NCBI RefSeq assembly: GCF_023006505.1
Contig: NZ_JALBGV010000029.1
Span: 1-64,000 of the forward strand
Source of the DNA: Neorhizobium sp. SHOUNA12A
GTDB lineage: Bacteria > Pseudomonadota > Alphaproteobacteria > Rhizobiales > Rhizobiaceae
Direction: 5' to 3'
Length of the DNA: 64,000 nt
The position numbers and the translations under genes are program-made. Position 1 is the first letter of the stretch, and each line of letters opens with the position of its first letter. This document shows, in pieces, positions 63,598 to 64,000 of this stretch. Under the pieces are notes generated by a model that was given only the letters and a program-made list of their open reading frames with translations, searched no databases and was not told where the DNA came from.

Positions 63598-64000
63598 ATG
63601 GATGACAGCGGAAGATCTAGGACGGGCGGAACGCAGACGGCGGTTCGTGAACGTCCTACCTTGAAAACAATCGCCTATATGACGGGCCTCGGCATCACCA
63701 CCGTTTCACGTGCGTTGAAAGACGCGCCGGATATCGGCGCCGACACCAAAGAACGCGTCCGCCTTGTTGCCAACCAGCTCGGCTATCAACCGAACCGCGC
63801 CGGAGTGCGCCTCAGAACCGGCAAGACCAACGTCATCGCCCTCGTGCTCAGCATCGACGAGGAGCTGATGGGCTTTACCAGCCAGATGGTGCACGGCATT
63901 TCCGAAGTGCTGGGCGGCACGCAATATCACCTCGTGGTGACGCCGCATTCCTTCCAGAAGGACCCGATGGTGCCGGTACGCTATATCCTCGACACCGGCT
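63598..64000 (+). CDS. LacI-family regulator, N-terminal part
   Basis: First 134 codons of a gene cut by the window end. After a 20-residue leader comes the LacI HTH ([33 protein letters not shown]) and hinge ([18 protein letters not shown]), then the start of the periplasmic-binding-like effector domain ([27 protein letters not shown]). Divergent from the sugar importer, it is the likely local repressor of the 51-63 kb locus. Confidence 0.93.
   Translation, partial: MDDSGRSRTGGTQTAVRERPTLKTIAYMTGLGITTVSRALKDAPDIGADTKERVRLVANQLGYQPNRAGVRLRTGKTNVIALVLSIDEELMGFTSQMVHGISEVLGGTQYHLVVTPHSFQKDPMVPVRYILDTG

Noticed and set aside
1..64000. Search for CRISPR arrays, tRNA and rRNA genes
   Set aside because: No regularly spaced direct repeats and no cloverleaf or conserved rRNA stretches were seen on either strand; short tRNAs could still be missed by eye.

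Overview
The window looks like chromosome or large-replicon sequence from an alphaproteobacterium of the Rhizobium/Agrobacterium group. The evidence is GC-rich coding sequence, the gcvT-gcvH-gcvP order, a Zur/ZnuABC locus with its regulator inside the operon, an orfA-pit phosphate operon with a Pho box, palindromic intergenic elements of the rhizobial mosaic type, and four sites matching the rhizobial general-stress promoter. No rRNA, tRNA or CRISPR was found.

Layout. 0-3.5 kb: glycine cleavage operon (gcvT partial, gcvH, gcvP). 3.5-7.2 kb: palindromic repeat, a small membrane protein and an orphan three-gene phage-tail module. 7.2-9.0 kb: an HTTM membrane protein and its coupled partner. 9.5-10.6 kb: dusA, with a decayed integrase fragment at its 5' side. 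11.1-19.3 kb: a LysR regulator diverging from a peptide-type ABC transporter operon that contains a fumarase/aspartase-superfamily lyase. A second copy of the integrase fragment lies just beyond it, so a 9-kb cassette sits between 114-bp direct repeats. 20-21.8 kb: NmrA-type reductase and divergent LysR.

21.9-35.2 kb is a stress and respiration region. It holds CBS, PEBP, truncated DUF2267, AI-2E permease and DUF4142 genes. It also holds a seven-gene operon that joins an FdhF/YdeP-type molybdopterin oxidoreductase to c-type cytochromes and a caa3-type terminal oxidase. Four GGAAC-N18-TT sites lie 30-46 bases before four start codons here, which suggests control by an RpoE2/EcfG-type general stress sigma factor. 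Subunit I of the oxidase keeps all heme and copper ligands but has Asn and Gln where the D-channel aspartate and K-channel lysine normally sit. I regard this as the most unusual feature of the window.

35-46 kb: LysR/MFS pair, phosphate transport (Na/Pi-type carrier, then orfA-pit under a Pho box), a NUDIX hydrolase and a 1277-residue double-kinase, double-receiver sensor. 46-51 kb: FAH-family hydrolase, gamma-carbonic anhydrase, zur-znuB-znuC diverging from znuA across two Zur-type boxes. 51-64 kb: a plant-polysaccharide catabolic locus (GH43, aldo/keto reductase, Gfo/Idh/MocA oxidoreductase, sugar isomerase, GH2 beta-mannosidase, sugar ABC transporter) with a divergent LacI regulator cut by the window end.
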